A DNA stretch of 64,000 bases, from the NCBI RefSeq assembly GCF_009604405.1, contig NZ_WEGK01000015.1, forward strand, positions 123,141 to 187,140, in the 5' to 3' direction. Source of the stretch: Nocardia macrotermitis (GTDB taxonomy: Bacteria; Actinomycetota; Actinomycetes; Mycobacteriales; Mycobacteriaceae). The notes beneath the pieces were generated by a model. That model had not been told where the DNA came from and did not search any database. It saw only the letters and a program-made list of their open reading frames with translations. Made by a program: the position numbers and the translations under genes. Positions 15,673 to 24,442 of this stretch are shown in pieces. The stretch's first letter is position 1. Each line of letters starts with the position of its first letter.

Positions 15673-17277
15673 TCACCGGTGCAGCCAGGTGTCGAAGAAC
15701 TGCAACCGCGCCGACGCCTCGAATTTCAGATCCGACACCACGGCCGAGACCCCGATCGTCTGGGACAACTCGATGGTCGGTATCCACAGTCCGTTGTCCA
15801 GGATCAGCTGTTGCGCGCGGCCGACGAGCGCGGATCGCGCGGCGGTGTCGGTCGTCTGCAACTCGCCCGAGAGCACCTGGTCCAGGTCCGGAATCGGTTG
15901 GCGCACATTGTAGTTCTGGCCGTCCAAGCCGAATGCGGTGCGCAGGATGTCGCCGTCGGCGCGGGTGCTGTTGTAGTAGACCGCGTCGTAATCCTTGCGG
16001 CTCTGGCGCGCGGTGTATTCCGCGTCGGCGGCGGGCTCGAGGCGCAGATCCACCCCGACGGTGCGCAGCTGCTGCTGTACCAGTTCGAGGATGGCCTGAT
16101 TTCCGGCGAAGGCGTGGCTGAACAGCACGCCGAAGGACAGTCGCACGCCGTCCTTGACCCGGATGCCGTCACCGCCCGGCACCCAGCCCGCCTTGTCCAG
16201 CAACGATTTCGCGGTATCGGGGGCATAGCCGAGACGTTTCGAAAGATCCACGTACCCAGGGGTTTTCGAGGCCAGCACACTGGTCGCGGTCTTGAACTGC
16301 GGGCCCAGCACGGTATCGACCAGTTCCTTGCGGTTGATCGCGGGCAGCAGTGCGGCGCGCACCGCGGCGTCGCGCAGCGGACCGCGCGTCAGATTCGGCT
16401 GGATACCGAAGGTCACACCGGGATTCGGCGTGATCTGCAACCGCCCGCCGGACGCCTCGATCTGCGCGGCGTCCTGCGGCAGCGCGTCGCTGACCACGTC
16501 GAGTTGTCCCGAGGACAGACTGCCGGTGCGCACCCCGGACTCCGGGATGACGGTGAACTCGATCCGGTCCAGATACGCCGCGCCCTGATGACCGAAAACC
16601 TTTGAACCCCAGGTGTATCCGGCACGCTTGGCCAGCGTCGCGGACGCGCCCTGCCGGTAGTCGGCGTAGGTGAACGGCCCGCTGCCGATGTCGTTGCCCA
16701 GGCAGCGGCGGTCGGCGGGTTCGGCGGTCGTAGCATCGGCCAGAATGCCCAGCTGCGGTGTGGATGTCGCCTGCAGGAACTGGGCGTTGGGGCGGTCGAA
16801 CCGCACCCGGGCGGTGAGCGGATCGAGCACGTCGGTTCCGGCGTATCCGGCCAGATAGCTCGCCGCCAGGATCGCCTTGGCCCCGGTCAGGGTGTGCACG
16901 ATGGCGTCGAAGTTCTTCTGCACGGAGGTCGCGGTCAGGGCGGTGCCGTCGCTGAAGGTGACGCCGGGCCGCAGCTGGAAGGTGAACGTGGTGGCGTCCG
17001 GGCTCACCTGCCAACTCCGCGCCAGCCACGGGGTGATCGCGCCGGTCGCCGGATCCTGATCGGTCAGCGAATCCACGATTTGCCTTGTGACATACAGGGT
17101 TTGGTTGGTCGCGGACTGCGCCGGATCCGAGCAGGTCGGCGCGAGCGAGAGGCCGTAGCGCAGGGTTCCGCCCGGACGCGGCGGACCGGCGTCGACACTG
17201 GTGGGCGTGCCGGAGCCGCAGGCCGCGAGCGTGAGCACGGCGGTGAGCGCACCGAGGGAGGCGAGCAGACGTGTCAT
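15673..17277 (-). CDS. Peptide/nickel-type ABC substrate-binding lipoprotein (SBP family 5)
   Basis: 534 residues from ATG 17277. An N-terminal lipoprotein signal is clear: TRLLASLGALTAVLTLAACG, with the lipobox Cys near residue 20, so it is anchored to the outer face of the membrane. Family 5 features include GTLRYGLSLAPTCSDPAQSA, WLARSWQVSPDATTFTFQLR and FTYADYRQG. It binds oligopeptides or similar ligands for an ABC importer. No permease or ATPase genes are nearby. It lies 53 bp after the other binding protein on the same strand, probably in the same transcript. Confidence 0.9.
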   Translation of the reverse strand: MTRLLASLGALTAVLTLAACGSGTPTSVDAGPPRPGGTLRYGLSLAPTCSDPAQSATNQTLYVTRQIVDSLTDQDPATGAITPWLARSWQVSPDATTFTFQLRPGVTFSDGTALTATSVQKNFDAIVHTLTGAKAILAASYLAGYAGTDVLDPLTARVRFDRPNAQFLQATSTPQLGILADATTAEPADRRCLGNDIGSGPFTYADYRQGASATLAKRAGYTWGSKVFGHQGAAYLDRIEFTVIPESGVRTGSLSSGQLDVVSDALPQDAAQIEASGGRLQITPNPGVTFGIQPNLTRGPLRDAAVRAALLPAINRKELVDTVLGPQFKTATSVLASKTPGYVDLSKRLGYAPDTAKSLLDKAGWVPGGDGIRVKDGVRLSFGVLFSHAFAGNQAILELVQQQLRTVGVDLRLEPAADAEYTARQSRKDYDAVYYNSTRADGDILRTAFGLDGQNYNVRQPIPDLDQVLSGELQTTDTAARSALVGRAQQLILDNGLWIPTIELSQTIGVSAVVSDLKFEASARLQFFDTWLHR

Positions 17278-17330
17278 CGTGGATCTCCGAAACGAGTGCG
17301 GTGGGTGGGTCGTCGAACCGCCGGGCCTGC

Positions 17331-18317
17331 TCACGCGGCCTTCTTCGGCAGTCCGGGCGGATTGATCCGGCTCTCCCGCACCGCTTCGGCGCCCAGACCC
17401 CAGCGGTCCAGCACCTTGCGGTACAGCCCCTGCGCCATCGCGTACCGCCACGCCTCGTGCACCGGGCCGATCAGGCCGTTGTCCTTCTTGGTGAGCACCG
17501 CGATCTCGGCCTGCAAGGCGTCGCCCGCGCCGGAGAAGGTGGCGACGATCTTCGCCTTGCCGCTGGTCGCGACGTGATACGCCAGCGCGGGATTCGGGCC
17601 CAGGAAACCGTCGAGACGGTGTGAGGCCAGCGCCAGGTAGTAGTCCGCGGTCTTCTGGTAGTAGGCGATATCGATCTTCGGCAGGCCCTCGGCCACGTTC
17701 TGCCGATCCCACTGCACCAGCAGCTGTTCCTGATTGGTGCCGCTGCCGACGCCGATCCGCTTGCCCGACAACGATTTACGGTCCTTGTAGGTCCAGTTCG
17801 CATCGTCGGCGACCTCGAGTGCGAGGTTGTCCTTGCGATAGGTGGCGAAGTCGTACTTCTCCTTGCGTTCCTCGGTCACGGTGACGTTGGAGATGAACGC
17901 GTCCACCGCGCCGGAATCGATGGCGACGAAGTTCTGCGCCCAATCCGCCGCTCGCACATCGAGTTTCAGCCCGAGGATATCCGCGATCAGCGCGGCGAAG
18001 TCGACCTCCGAGCCGATCACGGTGCGGTCGTCGGTGGCGTAGAAGCGCAGTGGCGCACCGGTTTCCGCGGCTCCGGTGACGATCAGCGTGCCGCGTTCAC
18101 GAATCGCGGCGGGCACCCGCGCGGCGATCGAATCCACCTTGCCGGTGTGGATCCGGCCCGCCTGCTGCGGCGAGAGATCGTAGGTCTGCCCGTTCACCGA
18201 GCGGACCTCGTTGTCGCCGCCGTCACCACCGCCGCACGCACCGGCGACCACCGCCACCGCGCCGAGCACCGCGCCCACGAGCACGCTGCGCCGCCGGAAT
18301 TCTGCCTGGACCCTCAT
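17331..18317 (-). CDS. Amino-acid-type ABC substrate-binding lipoprotein (SBP family 3)
   Basis: 328 residues from ATG 18317. The lipoprotein signal RRRSVLVGAVLGAVAVVAGA is followed by the lipobox Cys (GACGGG). The mature part has family 3 motifs: GSEVDFAALIADILGLKLDV, VAIDSGAVDAFISNVTVTEE and KRIGVGSGTNQEQLL. Such proteins capture amino acids at the cell surface for ABC uptake. It is the first gene of an apparent two-gene unit with the family 5 binding protein. No membrane or ATPase component is in the window, so it must share a transporter encoded elsewhere or act as a sensor. Confidence 0.9.
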   Translation of the reverse strand: MRVQAEFRRRSVLVGAVLGAVAVVAGACGGGDGGDNEVRSVNGQTYDLSPQQAGRIHTGKVDSIAARVPAAIRERGTLIVTGAAETGAPLRFYATDDRTVIGSEVDFAALIADILGLKLDVRAADWAQNFVAIDSGAVDAFISNVTVTEERKEKYDFATYRKDNLALEVADDANWTYKDRKSLSGKRIGVGSGTNQEQLLVQWDRQNVAEGLPKIDIAYYQKTADYYLALASHRLDGFLGPNPALAYHVATSGKAKIVATFSGAGDALQAEIAVLTKKDNGLIGPVHEAWRYAMAQGLYRKVLDRWGLGAEAVRESRINPPGLPKKAA

Positions 18318-18591
18318 CGAATCGCCTTGTCCTCCATCGAACCCGGCGACCGCGCGGCCCGCGCGTGCCGGATCGCCCGGCCACTCCCGCCGGGCAGCAC
18401 AGACGCTAGGCCGAACCCGTTGGCGCGTCTGCACTCTCGATCGGCGTGAATCGAATGGTGTTTCCTGCGCGGTGGGTGTGCAATCGCTCCGGATCGGCTG
18501 TGTAGTCGCCCGAACGCCCACCCGAGAAGTCGATCAGGGAATTTCTCCCCATATCATGGAGTCCTGCATTGTGCACCGCACGGGAGGACCC

Positions 18592-19185
18592 ATGGACGCG
18601 ACGACGCGGCCGATGCGCGCCGACGCGCGCCGCAACTACGAGCGCATCCTGGAATGCGCTCGCCAGATGTTCGCCGAAGTGGGCACCGAGGCACCGCTGG
18701 ACGAGATCGCCCGCCGCACCGGTGTCGGTCCCGGCACGCTGTACCGGCACTTCCCGAACCGCGCGGCCCTCATCGAGGCCGTCTACCGCTCGAGCATCGA
18801 GGCGCTGAGCCGACGTGCCGAGGAGTTGCTCGAATCGGATCTGCCGCCGTTGGAGGCGCTGGACCTGTGGGTTCGCGCGCAGGTCGACTTCGTGATGAAC
18901 CGGCGCGGCCTCGCGGTCACCCTCAAGGCCGCCCTGGACCGCGACTCGGACACCTTCATGCTCTGCTCCACGATCGCGACCGACGCCGCCGCCTCGGTGC
19001 TGCGGCCCGCGCAGGCGGCCGGGCTGGTCCGCCCCGAACTCGAACCGAAGGATCTGATCCGCCTCGGGCACGGCATCGGCGCGGCCTGCGAACAGACGCC
19101 CGAGGCCGCCGAACGCCTGCTCACAGTCGTCCTCGCGGGTCTGCGCACCGCGCCTCAGTTCGCCGAGCCGAGCGCGAGTTCGTAG
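18592..19185 (+). CDS. TetR-family transcriptional regulator
   Basis: 197 residues from ATG 18592 with GGGAGGA upstream. The N-terminal helix-turn-helix is canonical: ARRNYERILECARQMFAEVG, then LDEIARRTGVGPGTLYRHFP. The ligand domain (about 70-197) is of the common TetR_C type (FVMNRRGLAVTLKAALDRDS). It overlaps the 3' end of the convergent acetyltransferase gene by 31 bp. It lies 274 bp from the divergent binding-protein gene at 18317, which is its only candidate target in the window. Confidence 0.9.
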   Translation: MDATTRPMRADARRNYERILECARQMFAEVGTEAPLDEIARRTGVGPGTLYRHFPNRAALIEAVYRSSIEALSRRAEELLESDLPPLEALDLWVRAQVDFVMNRRGLAVTLKAALDRDSDTFMLCSTIATDAAASVLRPAQAAGLVRPELEPKDLIRLGHGIGAACEQTPEAAERLLTVVLAGLRTAPQFAEPSASS

Positions 19186-20003
19186 TCGCGGCAGCGGGCC
19201 GACAGCGCCAGGCCCGCGGTGGCCAGCGCGGTGCGGATGCGCTGGTCGTCGTGTTCGAAAACGCGCAGTACCAGCGCTTGCGGCACCTGATCGTGCAGTT
19301 CGGTGATGACCGCGCCGACCAGCGCGGCCAGCCCGCCGGGATCCACGTCCCGATAGCTGATGCCCGACCCCGCGTCGATGTACGCCGCACTGCCGACGAC
19401 CGAGGTGGCCACACTCGCCACCGGATCCGCCGAATCCGGCGTCAGCAGGGCGACCACCAGCGACTGACCGGGTGGTTCGGTGGATTCGGTGAGGGCGTGC
19501 AGCACGCAGTCGACCGGTTCACCGAAGGTCAGGGCCATCGGGGCCCGCCAGGTGCGCGGTTCGGCGGTCCACACCCGGGCGTATTCGCCGACCGCGACCG
19601 CGCCCAGTACGGTGGCCGCGCGGCCCTCGGGGCCGATATCGGTTCCGCGCCACCGCAATACCCGATAGCCCAGGGCTCGCGCCTGTCCGGCCAGCCCGGC
19701 GGTGAGCGCCTCGACCACGGTCTCCTCGGCATCGGTGGCCGGTTCGAAGTCATTGTGCCCCAGCCTGATTCGACGGGCGTAGCGAGAGGTGTACACCGGT
19801 TCGGTGCGTGCCCGCGCGTCCGCGTCGCCGGTCAGGGCGGCCCAGCCGACCAGTTCGCCGTCGCGTCGGGCGGCCAGGATGCCCAGGCGGCCGGGCGCGG
19901 GACCGAGATCCTCGGCGACGGCGAGCCCGGCCGCGCCGGCCAGTTCGTTCGCCAGGCGCAGACCGGTCCCCGGATGCCGATCCCATTCGAGCGCCAAGTC
20001 CAT
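19155..20003 (-). CDS. GNAT-family acetyltransferase (two-domain)
   Basis: 282 residues from ATG 20003. The first half is an acetyltransferase-like domain: RLGILAARRDGELVGWAALTG, then strands RTEPVYTSRYARRIRLGHND and the helix EETVVEALTAGLAGQARALG. The second half repeats the pattern in weaker form (EPVDCVLHALTESTEPPGQS ... AALVGAVITELHDQVPQALV). Tandem GNAT domains of this size include mycothiol synthase, but its signature residues were not recognised, so no substrate is named. It is convergent with the TetR gene and overlaps it. Confidence 0.7.
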   Translation of the reverse strand: MDLALEWDRHPGTGLRLANELAGAAGLAVAEDLGPAPGRLGILAARRDGELVGWAALTGDADARARTEPVYTSRYARRIRLGHNDFEPATDAEETVVEALTAGLAGQARALGYRVLRWRGTDIGPEGRAATVLGAVAVGEYARVWTAEPRTWRAPMALTFGEPVDCVLHALTESTEPPGQSLVVALLTPDSADPVASVATSVVGSAAYIDAGSGISYRDVDPGGLAALVGAVITELHDQVPQALVLRVFEHDDQRIRTALATAGLALSARCRDYELALGSAN

Positions 20004-20215
20004 ATCCGCACAGTAGCCACGAAATTTGCTGTTCGATTACCAGACACGGTTCGGACTCTCGGTGAGCTCATTTCCCGGCGCGTCGAACGCTCCATCACGA
20101 TCCAGACTCGTGCGCTACTTCACCGGCCCGAAGTGGTGCTACCGTAAGCGAACCCAAGGTTGCCGACAGGTAACAGGGAATGCAGTTCAGTCGGGCTTCA
20201 GCAAGGAGAATTGCG

Positions 20216-20749
20216 ATGACAAGCTCACTGCGACTCGGCCGCACCCGTACCGTCGCCGCCTTCGCCGCGGCCGCGTGTCTCGGCGGGACAGCCTTCGCGA
20301 ACGCGGTACCCCTCACCGTCGATCCACATCCCAGCGCGGCCGCCAACCTGGTGGCCAACGCGAATTTCCGCAGCGGGCTCAACGGCTGGGGCACGCACGT
20401 CTACCACGCGAACGTCGGCGGAAACGGCGCGACCGTGCACGACAACGGGTACATCGGCCAGGACGTCCCGGTGACCAACGGCGCGCGATACACCTACTCG
20501 GTGCGCGCCGGCGCCAATCCGGGCGGGTCGGTGCTGGCCCTGGCCCTGGATTCGCGGACCGGGGTGGCGTACGTCAGCCGCACGGTGACCGCGGCGACGA
20601 ACGTCAGCCAGACGTTCACCGCGGTCGGGCCGACGGTGTACATCGCCTGCCAGGCCGGCGGTGGCGCGGGCGGCTGGTGCAACGACTTCAGCCTCGTCGC
20701 GGCACCCGGACCGTCCAGCGGGTCGGCCGGGACCGGGTCGGCGGGCTGA
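20216..20749 (+). CDS. Secreted carbohydrate-binding-module-like protein
   Basis: 177 residues from ATG 20216 behind AAGGAG. A Sec signal is clear: basic start RLGRTRTV, hydrophobic core AAFAAAACLGGTAFA, likely cut after AFANA. The mature part begins LVANANFRSGLNGWGTHVYH, the entry of CBM4/9-like jelly-roll modules, and continues with QDVPVTNGARYTYSVRAGA. Two Cys (IACQ, GWCND) may pair. It has no catalytic domain, so it may be a sugar- or wall-binding secreted factor. The Ser/Gly/Pro-rich tail is followed by a 16-bp tandem repeat array. Confidence 0.72.
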   Translation: MTSSLRLGRTRTVAAFAAAACLGGTAFANAVPLTVDPHPSAAANLVANANFRSGLNGWGTHVYHANVGGNGATVHDNGYIGQDVPVTNGARYTYSVRAGANPGGSVLALALDSRTGVAYVSRTVTAATNVSQTFTAVGPTVYIACQAGGGAGGWCNDFSLVAAPGPSSGSAGTGSAG

Positions 20750-20784
20750 CACCGGCACCGGCCCGCGCCGACACAGCTGCGAGT

Positions 20785-20880
20785 CGGCGTAGGCCCAAAC
20801 CGGCATAGGCCCAAACCGACGCACGCCCGAACCAGCACGACTCCGGATCGACGCAGGCCCGGTCCGACGCAGGCCCGGCC
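20785..20880. repeat. Six degenerate 16-bp tandem repeats
   Basis: Six consecutive 16-bp units with consensus close to CGACGCAGGCCCRAAC. Units 1-2 and 5-6 are near identical to each other; unit 4 is the most diverged. The array sits between two convergent genes (stop 20749 and stop 20917). The unit is not a multiple of three, so it is not a coding repeat. Confidence 0.8.
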
Positions 20881-20916
20881 GAATCCAAGTCGGATGGCCG
20901 ACCGGGCCGATCGGCT

Positions 20917-22449
20917 CTACCGCGCGAGCAGATCCAGGGCGGCCAGGTGACTGAACAGCACCGATGCCCCGATCGGGTTGCCGCCGCCGGGATATACCGT
21001 GCCGCTCACCGCGGCCATGGTGTTACCGGCGGCGTATAACCCGGGAATCGGTTCGCCGGACGCGGTGAGCACCCGCGCCGCGACGTCCGTGCGGAGACCG
21101 CCCTTGGTGCCCAGATCCGAAATGCCGAAGGCGGCAGCGTGATACGGGCCCGCGCCGAGCGGCACCAGCGGTGATCGGCCCTCGGAGAACGCCCGGTCGT
21201 ACGCCTCGTCGCCGCGCCCGAAATCCTCGTCGTGGCCGCGTTCGGCGAGTTCGTTGAACCGCTCGACCGTCGCGACCAGCGCCTGCCCGGGCACTCCGAT
21301 CAGCGCGGCGAGCTGCTCGATCGTCTGGGCGGTGTGCCACAGGCCCGCCGCCTCGTACTTCTCCGGTTCGACCATCGGCACATTGGTCGCCTGCACCGGC
21401 GGGACCACCCCGGTCGTATCGTCGTAGATCATCCAGTACGGCAATGTCGTTGCGCCACTGCGCATCTGGTCGATGATCTCGCGGCCGACCCGATCGTAGG
21501 GCGCGGATTCATCGACGAACCGCACCCCGTCCTGATTGACGAACAGACCACCGGTGAACCACAGCGCGAACGCCGCGCGCCCGTCCGGATGGATCATGCC
21601 CGGCGACCACCATGCCTGATCCATCAGATCGGTATCGGCCCCGATCGTGATCGCGGCCTGATGCGCCCGGCCGACATTGCCCCACGGGCCCATGGTGTCC
21701 CGGGCCGTGCCGGGCACGCCGTAGCGCTCGCGCAATTCCTCGTTACCCTCGAAACCACCTGCGGCCAGGATGATTCCGCGACGCGCGCGGATCGCGGTGC
21801 GCACGCCCTCGCGCTCGACGACGGCCCCGGTGACCGTGCCGTCCTCGACGATCAACTCGTCCAGCGCGGTGTTCAGGCGCAGCGAGGCGTTCGGATACTT
21901 CGACAGCCCCAGCAGGAAACGGCCGATCAGCGCCCGGCCGCCGATGAGGGTGCGGGGTCGTTCCGCGCCGAGCCGGTCGGTGGCCAGCGGGCCGCGCACC
22001 GAATCGCTCAGCGCGCCGAGCCGATCCGCCCGCAGCGGCGTCGGCACGATGTGCCGCTTACCGTCCAACCGTGCCTTCGGCGCCTTGCCGAAGTAGTCCG
22101 GCCACGGAAACACCTCGAAGGAGAAGCTGTCGTCCTGCTCGAGGTATTCGATCACCGCACCGCCGCGACACACATAGGTCTCCTGCAATTCGGCCGGTGT
22201 GCGGTCGCCGACCACCGCGCGGAAATAGGTGAGCGCGTCGTCGAGAGTGTCGTCCACCCCCGCCCGCCGCAACACCGGATTACACGGAAACCACAGTCCC
22301 CCGCCACCGGAATACGCTGTGGTACCACCGAATTCGCCGGTCGCCTCCACCACCGCGACCGTCAGCCCCTCCCGTGCGGCGGTATACGCCCCGCACAGCC
22401 CACCCCCCGAACCCGCGACCAGCACATCGACTTCTTCGTCCCAGTTCAC
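20917..22449 (-). CDS. FAD-dependent 3-ketosteroid-delta1-dehydrogenase-like protein
   Basis: 510 residues from GTG 22449 (NWDEEVDVLVAGSGGGLCGA places the FAD motif immediately after the start; a longer frame to 22542 lacks this logic). FAD-binding GSGGG lies at about residues 13-17, GGTTAYSGGGGLWFP follows, and the C-terminal flavin segment PGLYAAGNTMAAVSGTVYPG is typical of KstD and related fumarate-reductase-like dehydrogenases. Such enzymes introduce a 1,2-double bond into ketosteroids. No other steroid genes are adjacent, so substrate specificity is inferred only. Confidence 0.8.
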   Translation of the reverse strand: MNWDEEVDVLVAGSGGGLCGAYTAAREGLTVAVVEATGEFGGTTAYSGGGGLWFPCNPVLRRAGVDDTLDDALTYFRAVVGDRTPAELQETYVCRGGAVIEYLEQDDSFSFEVFPWPDYFGKAPKARLDGKRHIVPTPLRADRLGALSDSVRGPLATDRLGAERPRTLIGGRALIGRFLLGLSKYPNASLRLNTALDELIVEDGTVTGAVVEREGVRTAIRARRGIILAAGGFEGNEELRERYGVPGTARDTMGPWGNVGRAHQAAITIGADTDLMDQAWWSPGMIHPDGRAAFALWFTGGLFVNQDGVRFVDESAPYDRVGREIIDQMRSGATTLPYWMIYDDTTGVVPPVQATNVPMVEPEKYEAAGLWHTAQTIEQLAALIGVPGQALVATVERFNELAERGHDEDFGRGDEAYDRAFSEGRSPLVPLGAGPYHAAAFGISDLGTKGGLRTDVAARVLTASGEPIPGLYAAGNTMAAVSGTVYPGGGNPIGASVLFSHLAALDLLAR

Positions 22450-22534
22450 ACCGCACCACTTCCGCCGCAGAGCATTTCCTGACGACGGTAACCACCCCCG
22501 AACCCCCGCGAACCCACCCGTCCCGATCATCGGA

Positions 22535-22786
22535 CTACGCACCGGCCGGCGCGCAATGGAACACTCGCGCGATCAGATGCGCCTGCGCGCCCGCGGGGGT
22601 CTCGCACTCGTCGGACTGCACCCAGCGGATGTTCACCTTCGCCTTGCGCGCGAACCCGCCCGCGCGCAGCGCCTCGGTGACCGGCAGGTAGGCGTCGGGC
22701 AGATCGACGTACTTGCCGACCAGCGCGACGGTCACCTGCTCGCGCGGGTTGCGCGCGTACCGGATCGCGCCGACCTTGTCACGCCC
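22535..22786 (-). pseudogene. Fragment of CTP synthase (PyrG), start of glutaminase domain
   Basis: About 84 codons contain an excellent match to the linker and first strands of the PyrG glutaminase domain: NPREQVTVALVGKYVDLPDA, then VTEALRAGGFARKAKVNIRW and SDECETPAGAQ. The synthetase domain, the active-site Cys region and the rest of the glutaminase are missing; unrelated codons follow. The frame remains open, so the copy is probably recent. It is best explained as a partial duplicate of the chromosomal pyrG. Confidence 0.8.
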
Positions 22787-22840
22787 CACATGGTCACCAG
22801 CCGGACTGCATTCGGCCGACCTCGACCGAGTCCAACGGTG

Positions 22841-22962
22841 GTCGCACGCCTCCCAGGAATCACCGGACGCTATCCCCCAAGCAATCAGTAGTCCGATGGC
22901 GGTCGCAAGCCTCCCAGGAATCACCAGGCACTATCCCCCGAGCAATCAGTAATCCGGCGGTG
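22841..22962. repeat. 61-bp tandem duplication
   Basis: Two adjacent 61-bp copies (22841-22901 and 22902-22962), mostly identical. Shared blocks include CCTCCCAGGAATCACC, TATCCCCC and GCAATCAGTA. It lies directly upstream (in the reading sense) of the pyrG fragment and may mark the recombination that created it. Confidence 0.85.
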
Positions 22963-23074
22963 GGTCCACAGTCTCCGGTTCCCGGCCGAACGACCGGATA
23001 CCTCCGAATGCAGCGATTCATCGGCTATCAGCGTTTCTTCCGTTCGGTCGGGGTGGGGCGGGTAGTTTGGGCGG

Positions 23075-24397
23075 GTGCGATATGCGCACGGGACCGTGGA
23101 GTCGATCACCGCATTCCTGGCGACGATTGTCGCCGGGTTGTCGTTGACGTTGCCGATCGATTTCCGCTGGGGCGCCGATTCGGGGCCGTTGCAGTTGAAT
23201 TCGCTGGCCGACAGTCAACCCCGGGCAATTGCGGCGGGGGCGATCGTCGCGGTGATCGTCTCGACCTTCGCCGCGACCGCGTTGAACGAACTGGTGGCCT
23301 GGTGCACGGCATTGTTCGGGGGCGTGGTGCTGTTCGTGAACCACGTTCTCGGGCAGTCCGCGGGGCCGGAATCCTCGCTGACCACGCTGAATTTCATCGA
23401 CGCGCTCGCGGGCGGGGTGCTGCTGGGCGGGCTCGGGGCGGCGGTGCTGCATCGGCGGATATCGGCGTTCGGGTGGACGGTCGGCGCGATCGGCAGCATC
23501 GTGATCGCCGAGGCGCTGCCGACCCCGTTCCGCACCGGAGCGGCCGATCATCACGTCCGGGCGAACTGGGTGCCGGGTAATTCGCCGCCGACCTGGATGA
23601 TCGGCCTGGTGCTGGCGCTGATCGCGATCAGCGCCTATCTGAACCGGCATCAACCGCCCGCGAACCGGCTGTCGGTGGAACTGCCGATGGCGCCGATCGT
23701 GACCGGCGTCATCCTGATCACCTCGCGGCTGTTCATCGCGGGGTGGATTGCGCGACATGCGCACAGCGTGCTGTCCATCGCGATCGGGGCGGTGATCACG
23801 GTGCTCGTCGCCGGTGTCGCGGCGCTGCTGCTACCGGGCCGCGACGGGCTGTTCGTGCTGCTCGCCGCGGCCCTGACCGCATCCGGGAACGCCATGGTGC
23901 CCGCCGACATCCCGCAGTGGTCGGTGCCGATCCTGATCCTGCTGTGCGCGGTCGCGGTGGTGGTCGGGGTGCGCTGTTCCTCGCTGCCGCTGGCCCTGAC
24001 CGCGGCCGCGGCGCTGGCCCTGGGCGCGGTCCTGCTGACCCACGTGCACAACACCGTCACCGATGCGATCGCCGAGGTGGCGGTGGTGCTGGTCGCGGGC
24101 TACTGCCTGGGCACCTCGCCGCCCCGGCACAGTGCGAGCCGGGTGCTGGCGATCGTCATCCTGCTGGTCCCCTCGCTCATTCTCGCGCTGCGCGCCCGCC
24201 TCGCCTTCGGCGTCTGCGATCCGTCGGGCATCGGGCGCACGATCGTCTGCGATTTCGACGAACGTTCCTCGGCGGCACCCGGTTGGACGGCGTTCGCGAT
24301 GATCGTCGGGTATTCGATATTCGTCTACGTGATCAGCCGCAGACCGTTGGTTCCGGATGCGGTCCCGGCTACCCCGCGCAGTGCGCCCTCGGCGTGA
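23075..24397 (+). CDS. Multispan integral membrane protein, unknown function
   Basis: 440 residues from GTG 23075 (GGGGTGGGGCGGG upstream). Eleven to twelve hydrophobic helices span nearly the whole length, for example ITAFLATIVAGLSLTLPIDF, GAVITVLVAGVAALLLPG and VLAIVILLVPSLILALRARL. There is no recognisable transporter signature. One extracytoplasmic loop contains a Cys pair (FGVCDPSG ... TIVCDFDE) that could form a disulfide. The protein runs convergently toward xdhC. The family is not recognised. Confidence 0.75.
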   Translation: MRYAHGTVESITAFLATIVAGLSLTLPIDFRWGADSGPLQLNSLADSQPRAIAAGAIVAVIVSTFAATALNELVAWCTALFGGVVLFVNHVLGQSAGPESSLTTLNFIDALAGGVLLGGLGAAVLHRRISAFGWTVGAIGSIVIAEALPTPFRTGAADHHVRANWVPGNSPPTWMIGLVLALIAISAYLNRHQPPANRLSVELPMAPIVTGVILITSRLFIAGWIARHAHSVLSIAIGAVITVLVAGVAALLLPGRDGLFVLLAAALTASGNAMVPADIPQWSVPILILLCAVAVVVGVRCSSLPLALTAAAALALGAVLLTHVHNTVTDAIAEVAVVLVAGYCLGTSPPRHSASRVLAIVILLVPSLILALRARLAFGVCDPSGIGRTIVCDFDERSSAAPGWTAFAMIVGYSIFVYVISRRPLVPDAVPATPRSAPSA

Positions 24398-24442
24398 TCG
24401 ACTGCACAACAACGTATCTCGGCATTATCGATCCCGGCTCGC

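Larger units (their letters stand above)
22450..23074. other. 625-bp intergenic region with gene scar and tandem duplication
   Basis: Besides the CTP synthase fragment (about 22535-22786) and the 61-bp tandem duplication (22841-22962), there is no credible gene. The last 110 bp before 23075 must hold the promoter of the membrane protein. Confidence 0.6.

Noticed and set aside
20785..20880. CRISPR array
   Set aside because: Units are contiguous without spacers and no cas genes are present; the same applies to the 15-bp array at 59941-60345.
22535..22924. Intact 129-residue gene on the minus strand
   Set aside because: Only the pyrG-like middle has homology; the N-terminal part translates the 61-bp tandem repeat and no ribosome site is present.
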